64,000 nt of DNA, from contig JAEURC010000021.1 in NCBI GenBank assembly GCA_016789025.1, positions 1 through 64,000 of the forward strand, in the 5' to 3' direction. Source of the stretch: Anaerolineales bacterium. Its GTDB lineage: Bacteria; Chloroflexota; Anaerolineae; Anaerolineales; Villigracilaceae. Below are positions 33,531 through 42,966 of the stretch, piece by piece. The translations under genes were made by a program, and so were the position numbers. Positions within the stretch are counted from its first letter, which is position 1. Every line of letters starts with the position of its first letter. Below the pieces are notes generated by a model. The model saw only the letters and a list, made by a program, of their open reading frames with translations. It did no database searches and was not told where the DNA came from.

Positions 33531-34318
33531 ATCTTCTCCACAACCCAAAAATGGGATATTCCGAGGATCTTCAAAGGCGTCTTCTCTAGAAATTGCAATA
33601 GGGTGCGAAGAAGTTTTCCAAAGATTCCAAACCGCGCAATGATGTTATCGTACGCGCCGAAGATGACGGTCTGTTCGATGAATTTCACGGGCAAGCCGTC
33701 GAATAATTTTTGCAGATCGCGTTTTGCGTAGACGCGCACATGCGGGGCGAGTTTGTCGCGCAGTTTGCGCGGCAGATAATTGACGAACAACTTGTTTCCG
33801 AAATAATATTTGCCCTTCCAGTAGATTCCATGCGTTTCGACGGGATAGCCGCGATTTGGGCAGAACAGGATAAGCCGTCCGCTTGGTTTCAACACGCGAA
33901 TCATTTCTTGAATCGCCGCGCGGTCGTCTTGCACGTGTTCGATCACCTCGTGGCTGAGGATCAGGTCGAAAGCGCCGCCCTGAGCCTGCCGAAGGGTCGC
34001 GGAAAGAAGCGGAAGAAATTCCCCAGCCGCATTCAGGATGAGGGGCGAGCGAGTCCGCGCTTCGCGGGCGCGGTCGAAGTCGTATTCCAACCCGATGACG
34101 GTTCCTCCAAAAGGGGAGAGATGTTCAACGTACATGCCGACGCCGCATCCGTTTTCAAGGATTTGTCCTTTGACGCGTTCGCCCGCAAATTTCACGATCA
34201 TGTCGAGCCGCCGCTGTTGACCGGCTCGCCACACATACGAAGGCTCGCCGCGCAGAGCCGCTTTATCAAGGTTGCGAGAAATCATGGCGTGAATTATATC
34301 TTGCATGTTTTTATCCAT
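33527..34318 (-). CDS. Class I SAM-dependent methyltransferase
   Basis: About 263 aa from MDKNMQDIIHAM at 34318; the frame opens earlier but 34318 is a natural start. SAM motifs: QILENGCGVGMYVEHL, TVIGLEYDFDRA, FDLILSHEVIEHVQDD, and SGRLILFCPNRGYPVE. The C-terminus has membrane-affine and basic segments and a YFGNKLFVNYLPRKL region. An in-frame 20-bp repeat (33978-33997) adds LRQAQGG between motif segments. Substrate unknown; probably a lipid- or glycan-linked acceptor. Operon with the DinB-like gene downstream. The nusA promoter lies within its 5' end. Confidence 0.82.
   Translation of the reverse strand: MDKNMQDIIHAMISRNLDKAALRGEPSYVWRAGQQRRLDMIVKFAGERVKGQILENGCGVGMYVEHLSPFGGTVIGLEYDFDRAREARTRSPLILNAAGEFLPLLSATLRQAQGGAFDLILSHEVIEHVQDDRAAIQEMIRVLKPSGRLILFCPNRGYPVETHGIYWKGKYYFGNKLFVNYLPRKLRDKLAPHVRVYAKRDLQKLFDGLPVKFIEQTVIFGAYDNIIARFGIFGKLLRTLLQFLEKTPLKILGISHFWVVEKI
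33978..33997. repeat. In-frame CCTGAGCCTGCCGAAGG repeat
   Basis: CCCTGAGCCTGCCGAAGGGT, whose ends pair (CCCT/AGGG). Same type as GTGCTGAGCCTGTCGAAG at 30522. Encodes LRQAQGG within the methyltransferase. Confidence 0.55.
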
Positions 34319-34329
34319 CGTGCTAAAAT
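34301..34329 (+). promoter_or_regulatory. Sigma70 promoter of the nusA operon
   Basis: TTGCAT (34301-34306), 17-nt spacer, TAAAAT (34324-34329) with an extended -10 TGC. Predicted start near 34336, giving a leader of about 170 nt before nusA. It overlaps the 5' end of the divergent methyltransferase gene. Confidence 0.65.
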
Positions 34330-34363
34330 GCCGTTGTAAGTCGAACTTAGAAGCACGCACTGG

Positions 34364-34392
34364 AAAGTGGGCTCACCCCCACTTTTTTGTTT
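34364..34392 (+). terminator. Leader hairpin with U-tract before nusA (attenuator candidate)
   Basis: AAAGTGGG (34364-34371) and CCCACTTT (34378-34385) with 6-nt loop, followed by TTTTGTTTG: an intrinsic-terminator shape inside the nusA leader. Comparable terminator-like leaders are known upstream of rimP-nusA operons; here rimP is not present. Confidence 0.7.
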
Positions 34393-34506
34393 GAAATACG
34401 CAGTGCCGCAACATTAAATGGAAATTGAGTTCTAATTCAAGTTGCAAAATCGCCTGAAGTTTCATTTTGGAATAAATCAGCGGTAGGAGAAATTGGAGTA
34501 CCACGC

Positions 34507-36372
34507 ATGTCAAAGAACGAAATTGCCTTGGCGTTCAACGAAGTCTTGGAAGAAAAACAGTTATCCAAGGAGATCATCCTTGGGGCGATCGAGTCTGCGA
34601 TGGCGTCTGCCTATCGCAAAGCTGTCAACGCGTCCACTGCCCAGCATGTGGAGGCGAAAATCGACCTCGAGACCGGCAAGGTATTGGTGTTCGCCGAAAA
34701 AGAAGTTGTTGAAGATATCATCGAACCCAAGACCGAAGTGTTGCTCGACGAAGCGCGGCAAGTGAACCCCGAGGCGCAACTCGGCGACATGGTGATCGTG
34801 GAAACCACTCCGAAAGATTTCGGTCGCGTCGCCGCGCAAACCGCCCGTCAGGTGATTCAACAACGCATTCGCGAGGCGGAACGCTCCAATCAAATGCAAT
34901 ATTTTGAACGACAGATTGGCGAGATCGTCAGCGGCATAGTGCAAGCCACCAATGCTCAGGCAACCACCGTCGGGCTGGATATGAAAGCCGAGGGAATGTT
35001 ACCCGCCAACCAGCGTATCCCCGGTGAGCGCTTCAAAGTGCATGATCGCGTCCGCGCGGTAGTGCTCGAAGTGAAAGACGGCTCGCGCGGACCGCAGATC
35101 ATACTCTCGCGCGGGCATCGCAACTTCCTGCGACGCCTGTTGGAGAATGAAGTACCCGAAATTTATCACGGCATTGTTGAGATCCGCGCCATCTCGCGCG
35201 AACCCGGCGCGCGCGCCAAAGTTGCGGTAATGGCAACCCAGGCTGGCGTCGACCCGGTGGGCGCGTGCGTGGGCATCAAAGGCGTGCGCATTCAAGCCAT
35301 CGTCAAAGAATTGCACGATGAGAAGATCGATATCATTCAATGGGATCAAGACCCCGTTGTGTACATCTCGAAAGCCATCAGCCCGGCGCGTGTGACCGGC
35401 GTCTATGTCTCCGATGCGGACGGCAACAAGACCGCCACCGTGGTTGTGCAGGAAGACCAACTGAGTCTCGCCATCGGTCGCGATGGGCAGAACGCCCGCC
35501 TTGCTGCCAAACTGACCGGCTGGCGCATCGATATCAAGTCGCTCACAGAAGCCGCCGGCGACGCCTTGCAAAAACTTCAGAGTGACGCCGAACTTTCCAC
35601 GCTCATACCCAACGCAGTCGAGGCAATTCCCAGCATCGAAGAAAGCCTCGCCAAAAAAGCGGAGAATCGTCCGCTCACACCGGAGGAATTCACCGCCCTC
35701 GCGCAATTTGTCGACCGTGTGGAGCGCCGCACCATTCAGATCAAAGAAGAAGCCGCCCGCGCCGAAGGGGCGGTGGCAGACGCACATTCCGATATTCCCA
35801 CCGCGGCATTTGGTATGCCCCTTGAGAAAGCCGGCATCAAAGAGCACACTTTCAATATCCTCGTCGAGGCTGGTTACGATACGGTTGGAAGCCTCATGGC
35901 AACCTTGAAAGCGGATTCAAACCGCGTGCTCGGACTCGCCGGCATCGGACCGAAAGCCATGCAAAATATCGAGGAAGCCCTTGCGGCGATTCAATTCCCC
36001 GAAACGCTTCCCGCCGAAGGGACAACTGCTTCGCCCGTGGAGGCGGCATCCCTCCCTGTGGAAGACCAAACCATCGCGCTGACAGAGATTCCCCCAGTGG
36101 AAAAACCAATATCCACTAAGAAAGAAGCGAGAAAGGTCGTCGAAGAAGATGAAGATGAACACGCCAAAGACGGCGTCTCATTGGATGAACTCTTCTCAAT
36201 GAAGCCGGAGATCTTCCAAACCGCGGGCGGAGACGATGAGTCCGCAGATAAGAAGAAGGGCAAGAAAGTCAAGAAGAAGAGCGTCGAGTTGGTATTGGAC
36301 GAAGAACGCGGCGAAGTTGTGGGTCGCAAGAAACACAAGCGCGGCGGCGATGATTTTGGCGAGGAAGAGTAA
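34507..36372 (+). CDS. nusA: Transcription termination/antitermination factor NusA
   Basis: 621 aa. N-terminal RNA-polymerase-binding domain (1-130, including [20 protein letters not shown]), S1 domain (about 137-203, [12 protein letters not shown]), KH1 (about 230-275, [15 protein letters not shown]) and KH2 (about 300-350, [21 protein letters not shown]). A C-terminal helix-hairpin-helix region (about 437-500) contains [12 protein letters not shown] and [16 protein letters not shown]. The last 120 residues are acidic-basic and low in complexity, longer than usual. First gene of the translation operon. Its leader carries a terminator-like hairpin, so NusA-dependent feedback on its own operon is plausible. 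Ribosome site AGGAG upstream of the ATG is fair. Confidence 0.97.
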   Translation: MSKNEIALAFNEVLEEKQLSKEIILGAIESAMASAYRKAVNASTAQHVEAKIDLETGKVLVFAEKEVVEDIIEPKTEVLLDEARQVNPEAQLGDMVIVETTPKDFGRVAAQTARQVIQQRIREAERSNQMQYFERQIGEIVSGIVQATNAQATTVGLDMKAEGMLPANQRIPGERFKVHDRVRAVVLEVKDGSRGPQIILSRGHRNFLRRLLENEVPEIYHGIVEIRAISREPGARAKVAVMATQAGVDPVGACVGIKGVRIQAIVKELHDEKIDIIQWDQDPVVYISKAISPARVTGVYVSDADGNKTATVVVQEDQLSLAIGRDGQNARLAAKLTGWRIDIKSLTEAAGDALQKLQSDAELSTLIPNAVEAIPSIEESLAKKAENRPLTPEEFTALAQFVDRVERRTIQIKEEAARAEGAVADAHSDIPTAAFGMPLEKAGIKEHTFNILVEAGYDTVGSLMATLKADSNRVLGLAGIGPKAMQNIEEALAAIQFPETLPAEGTTASPVEAASLPVEDQTIALTEIPPVEKPISTKKEARKVVEEDEDEHAKDGVSLDELFSMKPEIFQTAGGDDESADKKKGKKVKKKSVELVLDEERGEVVGRKKHKRGGDDFGEEE

Positions 36373-36384
36373 TTTCTGGTGAAT

Positions 36385-36415
36385 GTTCGCAATGCAGTTC
36401 AATTGTATTGCGAAC
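36385..36415 (+). repeat. Hairpin between nusA and ylxR
   Basis: GTTCGCAAT (36385-36393) pairs with ATTGCGAAC (36407-36415) across 13 nt. It is immediately upstream of the ylxR start and could modulate downstream translation. Confidence 0.55.
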
Positions 36416-36418
36416 ACA

Positions 36419-36736
36419 ATGTCAAGGAGCATGTCGAACAAACCTGTTCAACGCCTGAAGCATGTGCCCCAGCGGACGTGTGTCGGCTGTCGTGAAATCC
36501 TGCCCAAACGGACGATGATCCGCATCGTGCGCGCGGCAGACGGCGTGAAAGTAGACCGATCCGGTAAACTCGCCGGGCGGGGCGCTTACCTGCATGACCG
36601 ACGCGAATGTTGGGAGCGAGGCTTGAAGGGCGCCCTGGCGCATGCGTTGAAGACAACGATCGCAGATAATGACCGCACAGCGTTGGAAGACTTTATGAAC
36701 ACCCTGCCTGCTGAAAGCGCAGACGGGGAACGGTGA
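36419..36736 (+). CDS. YlxR/RnpM family nucleic-acid-binding protein
   Basis: 105 aa from ATG 36419 (MSRSMSNK); the ATG at 36431 is equally possible. DUF448 signature: RTCVGCREILPKRTMIRIVR, followed by RSGKLAGRGAYLH and CWERGLKGALAHAL. Small basic RNA-binding protein (YlxR, in some species RnpM, an RNase P modulator) nearly always encoded between nusA and infB, exactly as here. Immediately follows the nusA-terminal hairpin. Confidence 0.93.
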   Translation: MSRSMSNKPVQRLKHVPQRTCVGCREILPKRTMIRIVRAADGVKVDRSGKLAGRGAYLHDRRECWERGLKGALAHALKTTIADNDRTALEDFMNTLPAESADGER

Positions 36737-36847
36737 CCCACCCAATGTGAATCGTTAACTCGCTGGGTTGCCGCTGTTGAAGGTGTAACAAGCAAGGCGT
36801 CACATTGCCGATGGCTTTTTGGCGTTTTGAGAATTGGAGGCAGTCCC

Positions 36848-38623
36848 ATGAGTACCAATGGAAACAAGAAGATCGAATTGCCGGTCAGCATTGTGGTGCG
36901 AGACCTGGCGCAGAAGATCGAGAAAAGCCCAATCGACCTGATCAAAAAATTGATGACGAACGGCGTGATGGCGACCATTAATCAGTCGGTGGATTTCGAC
37001 ACCGCCGCGATCGTGGTGGCTGAGTATGGCTTTGAAGCGACCCCTGAAGTTGTGGAAGAAATAAAAACCGAGACCGGCGAAGTTCCCCTCTGGCGGCGGA
37101 TGATCGCGGGGGAGGATTCTTCGCAGTTGAAGCTGCGTCCGCCTGTGGTGACCATTCTCGGTCATGTCGATCACGGCAAAACCAGCCTGCTTGATGCGAT
37201 CCGCCAGACGGATGTGGCTTCGGGCGAGGCGGGCGGCATCACCCAGCACATCGGCGCTTATCAAGTTGAAAAGAAAGGCCGCCCCATTACGTTCCTCGAT
37301 ACGCCCGGTCATGCGGCGTTTACGCAGATGCGCGCGCGGGGGGCGCAAGGCGCGGATATTGTCGTGCTGGTCGTCGCGGCGGACGATGGGGTCATGCCGC
37401 AGACGCGCGAAGCAATTGCCCATGCGAAAGCCGCGCGCGTTCCGATCATGGTGGCGCTCAACAAGATCGACAAAGCCAACGCCAACCCAGACCGCGTCAA
37501 ACAACAACTTGCCGAACAGGAACTCGTCCCGGATGATTGGGGCGGCAACACGATGGTGATCCCCGTCTCTGCCAAGCAGAAGCAGGGCATCGACGATCTG
37601 CTGGAAGGCATTTTGCTCGTGGCGGATAACACCGAGATCAAGGCAAACCCCAATGGCAAGGTGATTGGCACGGTGATCGAAGCAGAAGTAGACAAGACAA
37701 AGGGCGTGATAGCCACGCTGCTTATTCAAAACGGAACGCTCGAAATGGGAGATGTGGTCGTGGCGGGCATCGCGCATGGGAAATTGCGCGCGCTTTCCGA
37801 TTACAAAGGCAAGCCCGTGAAGAAGGCTGGACCCTCGACCCCAGTCTCAGTGATGGGCTTGAGCGATGTGCCGTCTGCCGGCGATTTGTTTGAAGTTGTC
37901 GACTCGGACAAAGAAGCGCGTGTCATCGTCGCTGAACGAGTCGAAGCCGCAAAGGCGCAAGCGCAATCCAAAAAGAAAGTGTCGTTGGAGGACTTGTTTG
38001 CCAACGTGCAGGCGGGCGAAGCGAAGGAATTGAACCTGATCGTCAAAGCCGATGTGCAGGGGTCGCTCGACCCGGTCATATCCGAGTTGAACAAACTTGG
38101 CGAGGGTGAGATCGGCATCAAAGTCATTTACGCCGAGACCGGCAATATCGGCGAGAACGACGTGATGCTGGCTTCTTCTTCCAAGGCGATCATGATCGGC
38201 TTCAACGTGCAGGCGGAAGTTTCCGCGCGGCGGCTTGCCGACAAAGAAGGCGTAGACATCCGCTTATACGAGATCATCTATCGCATGACCGAGGATATCG
38301 AGAAAGCCCTCAAAGGTATGCTCGAACCCGAAGTCAAAGAGAAAGTCATCGGTCGCGCGCAAGTGTTGCAAGTGTTCACCGCCTCAAAATTTGGACGTGT
38401 GGCTGGTTGCCGCGTGACCGACGGCGAACTGCGCCGCAACGCGAAGGTCAAACTTTATCGCGGGACCGACCTCGTCTACGAAGGCGACATGGGTTCGCTT
38501 CGTCATGAGAAAGACGATGTGAAAGAGGTCAAGCAGGGCTACGAATGCGGCGTCGGCTTCAAAGGCTTCAGCGACATTCAATCCGGTGATCAGTTGATCT
38601 GTTACGTATTGGAAAAATCGTAA
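36848..38623 (+). CDS. infB: Translation initiation factor IF-2
   Basis: 591 aa from ATG 36848, chosen for GGAGG 7-11 nt upstream; the frame extends to TTG 36827. N-terminal IF2-N-like helices (about 10-60) with no long low-complexity extension, so a short-form IF-2. GTPase G domain with G1 GHVDHGKT (about 105-112), LDTPGHAAF (G3) and NKIDK (G4). Then domains II, III ([11 protein letters not shown]) and IV ([12 protein letters not shown]). It positions initiator tRNA on the 30S subunit. Operon context nusA-ylxR-infB-rbfA is canonical, although the ylxQ (L7Ae-like) gene often found in Firmicutes is missing. Confidence 0.96.
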   Translation: MSTNGNKKIELPVSIVVRDLAQKIEKSPIDLIKKLMTNGVMATINQSVDFDTAAIVVAEYGFEATPEVVEEIKTETGEVPLWRRMIAGEDSSQLKLRPPVVTILGHVDHGKTSLLDAIRQTDVASGEAGGITQHIGAYQVEKKGRPITFLDTPGHAAFTQMRARGAQGADIVVLVVAADDGVMPQTREAIAHAKAARVPIMVALNKIDKANANPDRVKQQLAEQELVPDDWGGNTMVIPVSAKQKQGIDDLLEGILLVADNTEIKANPNGKVIGTVIEAEVDKTKGVIATLLIQNGTLEMGDVVVAGIAHGKLRALSDYKGKPVKKAGPSTPVSVMGLSDVPSAGDLFEVVDSDKEARVIVAERVEAAKAQAQSKKKVSLEDLFANVQAGEAKELNLIVKADVQGSLDPVISELNKLGEGEIGIKVIYAETGNIGENDVMLASSSKAIMIGFNVQAEVSARRLADKEGVDIRLYEIIYRMTEDIEKALKGMLEPEVKEKVIGRAQVLQVFTASKFGRVAGCRVTDGELRRNAKVKLYRGTDLVYEGDMGSLRHEKDDVKEVKQGYECGVGFKGFSDIQSGDQLICYVLEKS

Positions 38624-38659
38624 ATGGACTGTGGTTTCGATATGCCTTTCGCCGCAATC

Positions 38660-38714
38660 GTTCAGGGCCACTCAACCACCAATCGTCAATCGTAAGTCTA
38701 AAATCGTAAATCGT
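38660..38714. repeat. AATCGT-word repeat run
   Basis: Words AATCGTCAATCGTAAG and AAATCGTAAATCGTT in near-tandem before rbfA. Short-word repetition like that at 9580-9618 and 48742-48845. Confidence 0.5.
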
Positions 38715-38715
38715 T

Positions 38716-39066
38716 ATGCCTTCAGGAATTCGACTTCAACGTATCGCGGATCGCATCCGCCAGGAACTTTCGGATATGCTCATCCGTGAGATCAGCGACC
38801 CGCGCCTGCAACAGATCTTCATCACCGACGTAAAAGTAGATAGAGAACTTGCCTACGCGGATGTCTACGTCTCTGCCCTCGAAGGGACTTCGCGCTCGAA
38901 AGACGTTCTCGCCGGACTTGAGTCTGCTTCCGGTTTCCTGCGGCGGACTCTCGCCTCGCGCGTCGAACTGCGCGCCTTTCCGCGCCTGCGCTTCCACTGG
39001 GATGTGACGCCGGAGAACGCCGACCACATCGAGAAGATTCTGGCTGGGTTGCGAGCGAAGAAATAA
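38716..39066 (+). CDS. rbfA: Ribosome-binding factor A
   Basis: 116 aa KH-like fold protein: RLQRIADRIRQELSDMLIREISDPRL at the N-terminus, ITDVKVDRELAYADVYVSAL, and LRRTLASRVELRAFPRLRFHWD at the C-terminal core. It assists 16S processing and late 30S assembly. Sits in the translation operon after infB. No strong Shine-Dalgarno precedes the ATG at 38716; it begins 3 bases after the AATCGT-word run. Confidence 0.96.
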   Translation: MPSGIRLQRIADRIRQELSDMLIREISDPRLQQIFITDVKVDRELAYADVYVSALEGTSRSKDVLAGLESASGFLRRTLASRVELRAFPRLRFHWDVTPENADHIEKILAGLRAKK

Positions 39067-39084
39067 ACTGAATTTTCGTGAGAT

Positions 39085-39142
39085 GTGGGGCGGGATGTTA
39101 TCCCGCCTTGCCGTGAGTTCGCGGGATGCCATCCCGCGCCAC
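39085..39142. repeat. Cloverleaf element between rbfA and nrnA
   Basis: Outer stem GTGG / CCAC enclosing GGCGGGATGTTATCCCGCC and GCGGGATGCCATCCCGC hairpins: the outer-stem-plus-two-hairpins architecture again. Fully within the intergenic region and the unused 5' part of the nrnA frame. Confidence 0.75.
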
Positions 39143-39173
39143 GTTACAGCTATTGAAAGGGCAACGGAACAGA

Positions 39174-40139
39174 ATGAATCAGGAAATATCAGGGGCGATC
39201 AAAAAACGATTGGAGATCGCAAATCACATTGTTATCGCGTCTCATGTGCGCCCGGATGGCGATGCCATCGGGTCTCTACTTGGTTTAGGGTTGGCGCTCA
39301 AGGACGCCGGTAAACAAGTTCAAATGACGCTCGTAGACGGTGTGTCCTCCTCGTTCAAATATCTGGAAGGGAGCGAGTTGATCGTCAAAGAACCGCAAGG
39401 AGAATACGATACCTTCATCACTGTCGATTGCGCCGATTTCAAGCGTGTGGGGAAGGCCTTTGAAAATTTCGGCGCGCCTGATATCAATATCGATCATCAC
39501 AAAACCAACGAGAAATTTGGCAAATTGAACCTGATCGAAGAGGACGAGGTGGCAACCGCCGCCATCCTCACTAATTATCTGCCCGAATGGGGATACAAGA
39601 TCACCAAACCGATTGCCACGGCGTTATTAACTGGGATCGTTACCGATACGCTTGGCTTTCGCACGCCAAACACGAACCCCTCCGCGATGCGATTGTGCGC
39701 CACGTTGATGGAAACGGGCGCGGATATGTCTGATCTGTACATGCGCTCATTAGTGCATAAAACTTTCCCTGCGGCGCGATATTGGGGGGCTGGGCTTTCC
39801 GCTCTGGAGCAAAAGCAAGGGATCGTCTGGGCAACCCTAACCGTCGAAGACCGTAAACGAGCCGGGTACGGCGGAAACGACGATGCCGATTTGATTAATA
39901 TAATCTCAGCAATTACCGGAAATGGAAACAAAGTGGGTATGATATTCGTCGAACAAAACGACAATCATGTCAAGATTTCTTGGCGCGCGCTGGACCCGAC
40001 GGTGGATGTTTCTAAGGTTGCAAAACACTTCAACGGAGGCGGTCATGCCGCCGCAGCCGGGGCAGACATCCCCGGCGCATTAAGCGAGGTTCAGCCCGTA
40101 GTACTAAAGTCAACTCGTGAAATACTCGACCTTGATTAA
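39174..40139 (+). CDS. nrnA: DHH/DHHA1 phosphoesterase (NrnA-like oligoribonuclease/pAp phosphatase)
   Basis: 321 aa from ATG 39174; the frame opens at 39126 but that part lies in a repeat. DHH domain: SHVRPDGDAIGSLLGLG (metal ligands), TVDCADFKRVG, and NIDHHKTNEKFG (the DHH motif). DHHA1 domain: ARYWGAGLSALEQKQGI and a terminal GGGHAAAAGADI. It degrades nanoRNA and pAp, a typical infB-rbfA-operon neighbour. Full length. Confidence 0.93.
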   Translation: MNQEISGAIKKRLEIANHIVIASHVRPDGDAIGSLLGLGLALKDAGKQVQMTLVDGVSSSFKYLEGSELIVKEPQGEYDTFITVDCADFKRVGKAFENFGAPDINIDHHKTNEKFGKLNLIEEDEVATAAILTNYLPEWGYKITKPIATALLTGIVTDTLGFRTPNTNPSAMRLCATLMETGADMSDLYMRSLVHKTFPAARYWGAGLSALEQKQGIVWATLTVEDRKRAGYGGNDDADLINIISAITGNGNKVGMIFVEQNDNHVKISWRALDPTVDVSKVAKHFNGGGHAAAAGADIPGALSEVQPVVLKSTREILDLD

Positions 40140-40182
40140 AATAGTTATGCGTTACTGCCATCGATAAATTAATGGAGGAAAA

Positions 40183-41124
40183 ATGAACAAACAAACAGAT
40201 AGCCAGACAATGAAGAACGCCATCTCCGGCGTCTTAGTGGTGGACAAGCCCGTCGGCATGACCTCGCACGATGTAGTCCAAGCGATACGAAACGGAACAG
40301 GCTTGCGCCGCGCAGGGCATACCGGCACGCTTGACCCGCGCGCTTCCGGCGTGTTGGTGATTCTGGTAGGTCCCGCCGTTCGGTTGAGCGAATATGTTTC
40401 GGCGTCCGATAAACGCTATCAGGCGATCATCCGCATGGGCGGCAAGACCGACACCTTTGACGCGGAAGGGAGGGTGACGCCGTCTGCCCAGCCGGTGAAC
40501 GTCACCGAAGCGCAATTTGAAGAAGCGCTGAAAACGTTTGTGGGCGAGATCGAGCAAACCCCGCCGCCGTATTCCGCCGTCAAAGTGCAGGGACGCAAAG
40601 CGTATGAAATGGCGCGGCAGGGCGAGCCAGTAGACCTTACTCCGCGCAAGATCACGGTGCATCATCTCGAAGTATTGGAATGGACTCCGCCCGAAGTTGT
40701 GATCGACGTGCATTGCTCTTCCGGCACGTATGTCCGCTCGTTGGCAAACGACCTCGGTGAAAAATTGGGATGTGGCGCGTACCTTGTGGGTTTACGCCGC
40801 ACCAAAAGCGGACGTTTCTCTCTGCGCGACGCAACCCCGCTTCGCAAATTGCAAGAGGCGTTCACGGCGGGTAATTGGTATCAATATCTCATCCCTGCCG
40901 CAGAAGCGTTGGGCGATTGGCCCGCCATCGAACTCAGCCCCGATGAAGTCGAAGGCGTGCGGCATGGTCACCGCGTGAAAGCCGCGGAAGACGCCGTTCT
41001 TGGAAACAAAGTGCGCGGCGTCAGCACGCAGGGCGAGTTGGTCGCGTTGATGGAATGTATCACGGGTGAAGACGGCGCGCTCGCCTGGCAGCCGAAGAAA
41101 GTATTCTTCACGAACGACGCCTGA
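40183..41124 (+). CDS. truB: tRNA pseudouridine55 synthase
   Basis: 313 aa. N-terminal SGVLVVDKPVGMTSHDVV, catalytic Asp51 in GHTGTLDPRASGVL, KTDTFDAEG, and the YSAVKVQGRKAYEMAR segment of TruB (about 127-145), then YVRSLANDLGEKLG. Isomerises U55 in tRNA T-loops. Ribosome site GGAGGAA 5 nt upstream of ATG. The C-terminal PUA-like region (about 240-313) is complete. It follows nrnA by 43 bases and ends in a terminator at 41156. Confidence 0.96.
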   Translation: MNKQTDSQTMKNAISGVLVVDKPVGMTSHDVVQAIRNGTGLRRAGHTGTLDPRASGVLVILVGPAVRLSEYVSASDKRYQAIIRMGGKTDTFDAEGRVTPSAQPVNVTEAQFEEALKTFVGEIEQTPPPYSAVKVQGRKAYEMARQGEPVDLTPRKITVHHLEVLEWTPPEVVIDVHCSSGTYVRSLANDLGEKLGCGAYLVGLRRTKSGRFSLRDATPLRKLQEAFTAGNWYQYLIPAAEALGDWPAIELSPDEVEGVRHGHRVKAAEDAVLGNKVRGVSTQGELVALMECITGEDGALAWQPKKVFFTNDA

Positions 41125-41155
41125 GTCTCCCACGATTAGAAAGTTAACTGTTATC

Positions 41156-41188
41156 ATTCCAGCGCCTCAGTGGCGCTGGAATTTTCAT
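41156..41188 (+). terminator. Rho-independent terminator after truB
   Basis: ATTCCAGCGCC (41156-41166), 5-nt loop, GGCGCTGGAAT (41172-41182), then TTTCATTT. It may separate truB from ribF. Confidence 0.8.
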
Positions 41189-41194
41189 TTGTAT

Positions 41195-41273
41195 TGTCAT
41201 GCTGAGCGTAGCGAAGCATCTCTAATGCCACGACAGAGACCCTTCGTCGCAACCATCGCTCCTCAGGGTGACA
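41195..41273. repeat. TGTCATGCTGAG-type palindromic element
   Basis: TGTCATGCTGAG... / CCTCAGGGTGACA outer arms with internal short pairings (CTTCGTCGC, GAGCGTAGCGAAGC). Same family as 7681-7760 and 58643-58736. It lies 13 bases upstream of the ribF start. Confidence 0.75.
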
Positions 41274-41286
41274 TCCCCAACGTTTT

Positions 41287-42210
41287 ATGAATCATTATCG
41301 CTCCCTCGACGAAATCAACCTCCCGTGTTCCTGGCTTACCGTCGGCGTCTTCGACGGCGTACATCGCGGACATCAACAGATCATTCATCGTCTTGTTGAA
41401 GGCGCGCATGAAAAGAATCTGCCAGCGGTTGTGATCACGTTCGATCCGCATCCATCCAAAGTGTTCGGGCGCGGCGAGATCAAATTGTTGACTCTCCCCG
41501 ACGAACGAGCCGAAATTCTCGGCGATATGGGCGTGGATGTGGTCATCACGCATCCGTTCAACAGGGATGTGGCGAATCTCACCGCCTTCGACTTCATGCA
41601 ACGCCTCAAATCCCACATCGGGCTGGATCGCCTCATCCTCGGCTATGATTCCGCGCTGGGAAAAGACCGCGAAGGCAACATCCCGCGTCTGACGGAGATC
41701 GGTGGGGAGTTGGGATACGCTGTCGAAACCGTACCAGCCGTCAGTGACGAGAGCGGCGTGATCTCATCCACAGCGATCCGAAAATTGATCGCGGTTGGGA
41801 AAGTCGAAGAAGCCGCAAAGTTGATGGGACGTCCGTATCGTTTGCAGGGAATCGTGATTCGCGGCGACCAGCGCGGGCGCACGATCGGATTCCCCACAGC
41901 GAATTTAGATTACTCGGTAGATAAATTGATTCCCGCTGGCGGAATTTATGCTTGCTGGGCGTATCTAGGCGACCAAAAACACAAAGCCGCAGTCAACATC
42001 GGCACCAACCCAACCTTCACGCCCGATAAAAAAACAATGAGCGTGGAAGCGTACCTGCTCGATTTTGACCGCGATATTTACGATGAGACTTTGCAACTTG
42101 AATTCGTATCGCGCCTGCGCGATGAACTGACATTCGACTCGGTGGATGCGTTGGTAACGCAGATCTCGAAGGATGTTGAAGTGGTAAGGCAAACTCTTGA
42201 TGAGGACTGA
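41287..42210 (+). CDS. ribF: Bifunctional riboflavin kinase/FAD synthetase
   Basis: 307 aa. Nucleotidyl-transferase N-terminal domain: TVGVFDGVHRGHQQIIH (the HxGH motif is HRGH), PHPSKVFGR, EILGDMGVDVVIT, LILGYDSALGK, SGVISSTAIRKLIA. C-terminal flavokinase domain (about 190-300): RGRTIGFPTANLD, GIYACWAYL, NIGTNPTF and VEAYLLDFDRDIY. Makes FMN and FAD from riboflavin. Begins shortly after a repeat element; the truB terminator upstream suggests separate or weakly read-through transcription. Confidence 0.95.
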   Translation: MNHYRSLDEINLPCSWLTVGVFDGVHRGHQQIIHRLVEGAHEKNLPAVVITFDPHPSKVFGRGEIKLLTLPDERAEILGDMGVDVVITHPFNRDVANLTAFDFMQRLKSHIGLDRLILGYDSALGKDREGNIPRLTEIGGELGYAVETVPAVSDESGVISSTAIRKLIAVGKVEEAAKLMGRPYRLQGIVIRGDQRGRTIGFPTANLDYSVDKLIPAGGIYACWAYLGDQKHKAAVNIGTNPTFTPDKKTMSVEAYLLDFDRDIYDETLQLEFVSRLRDELTFDSVDALVTQISKDVEVVRQTLDED

Positions 42211-42285
42211 TACCTCTTTGTAATTGACTTTCAGCTCAATTTGTTGTACATTGACCCTGTAAATCTACCTCGGAAGGGAAATGAC

Positions 42286-42852
42286 ATGACACAGCCATTT
42301 GATTCCTCACCACAGCCAGTCCAACCGCCTGCTCAAGATCCAACAGGAGAGATGTATCGCGTGCAGGCGGCGCTTGCCGACCTGGTCCGCCGAATGAAGA
42401 GCGGCGCGAATAATTTCTATTGGATCGCCGCTCTGTCGGTCATTAATTCCGCCATGCTTCAATTTGGCGGGGGAATGTATTTTGTCGTAGGTTTGGCTGG
42501 AACTCTATTTGTGGACTCGATATTTGTTGGAATGGCTGAAGTGATGCCAGAATCCGCGCTGATCGTAAAAGTGATCGGCTTGGTCGTCAGCGCGATTGTC
42601 GCGGGAATTTTCGCGCTCTTCGGCGTATTTGCCAACCGCGCGATGAAGTGGGCGTTCATCGTTGGCATGATCTTCTATGCGATCGATACGCTTTTGATGC
42701 TCGCTTTTCAAGAGTGGATGGGTCTGGTCTTTCACGTGTTTTTCCTTTTTGGCTTGTTCGGCGGATTGAGCGCGTTGAATAAATTGGAGAAACTCGCCCC
42801 GAAAAAACCATCGAGCCCGACAGATTTTCCAACGAACATCGGCACTCCCTAA
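42286..42852 (+). CDS. Small multi-span membrane protein
   Basis: 188 aa from ATG 42286 (GGAAGG 8-13 nt upstream); the frame starts earlier at 42241 without support. Pro/Gln-rich N-terminal cytoplasmic segment (1-22), a helix (25-40), and four membrane spans (about 42-65, 68-85, 92-115, 120-155). The C-terminal tail is short and basic. I do not recognise a family. No operon partner is obvious; a terminator follows directly (42858). Probably an inner-membrane protein of unknown role. Confidence 0.7.
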   Translation: MTQPFDSSPQPVQPPAQDPTGEMYRVQAALADLVRRMKSGANNFYWIAALSVINSAMLQFGGGMYFVVGLAGTLFVDSIFVGMAEVMPESALIVKVIGLVVSAIVAGIFALFGVFANRAMKWAFIVGMIFYAIDTLLMLAFQEWMGLVFHVFFLFGLFGGLSALNKLEKLAPKKPSSPTDFPTNIGTP

Positions 42853-42857
42853 AACTT

Positions 42858-42882
42858 GGGCGGTCGTTTGACCGCCCTTTTC
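42858..42882 (+). terminator. Rho-independent terminator
   Basis: GGGCGGTC (42858-42865), 4-nt loop, GACCGCCC (42870-42877), then TTTTC; starts 5 nt after the TAA of the small membrane protein gene. Confidence 0.85.
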
Positions 42883-42966
42883 ATTGTTACAACGTACCCG
42901 TATGGGTATAATCCGCCAGATTTTGGTAGAACGAGATAGTATCTTGTTCTACATGAGGAGACCTTC

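Noticed and set aside
36800-37777. 325-aa open frame antisense to infB
   Set aside because: Shadow of a conserved gene (IF-2).
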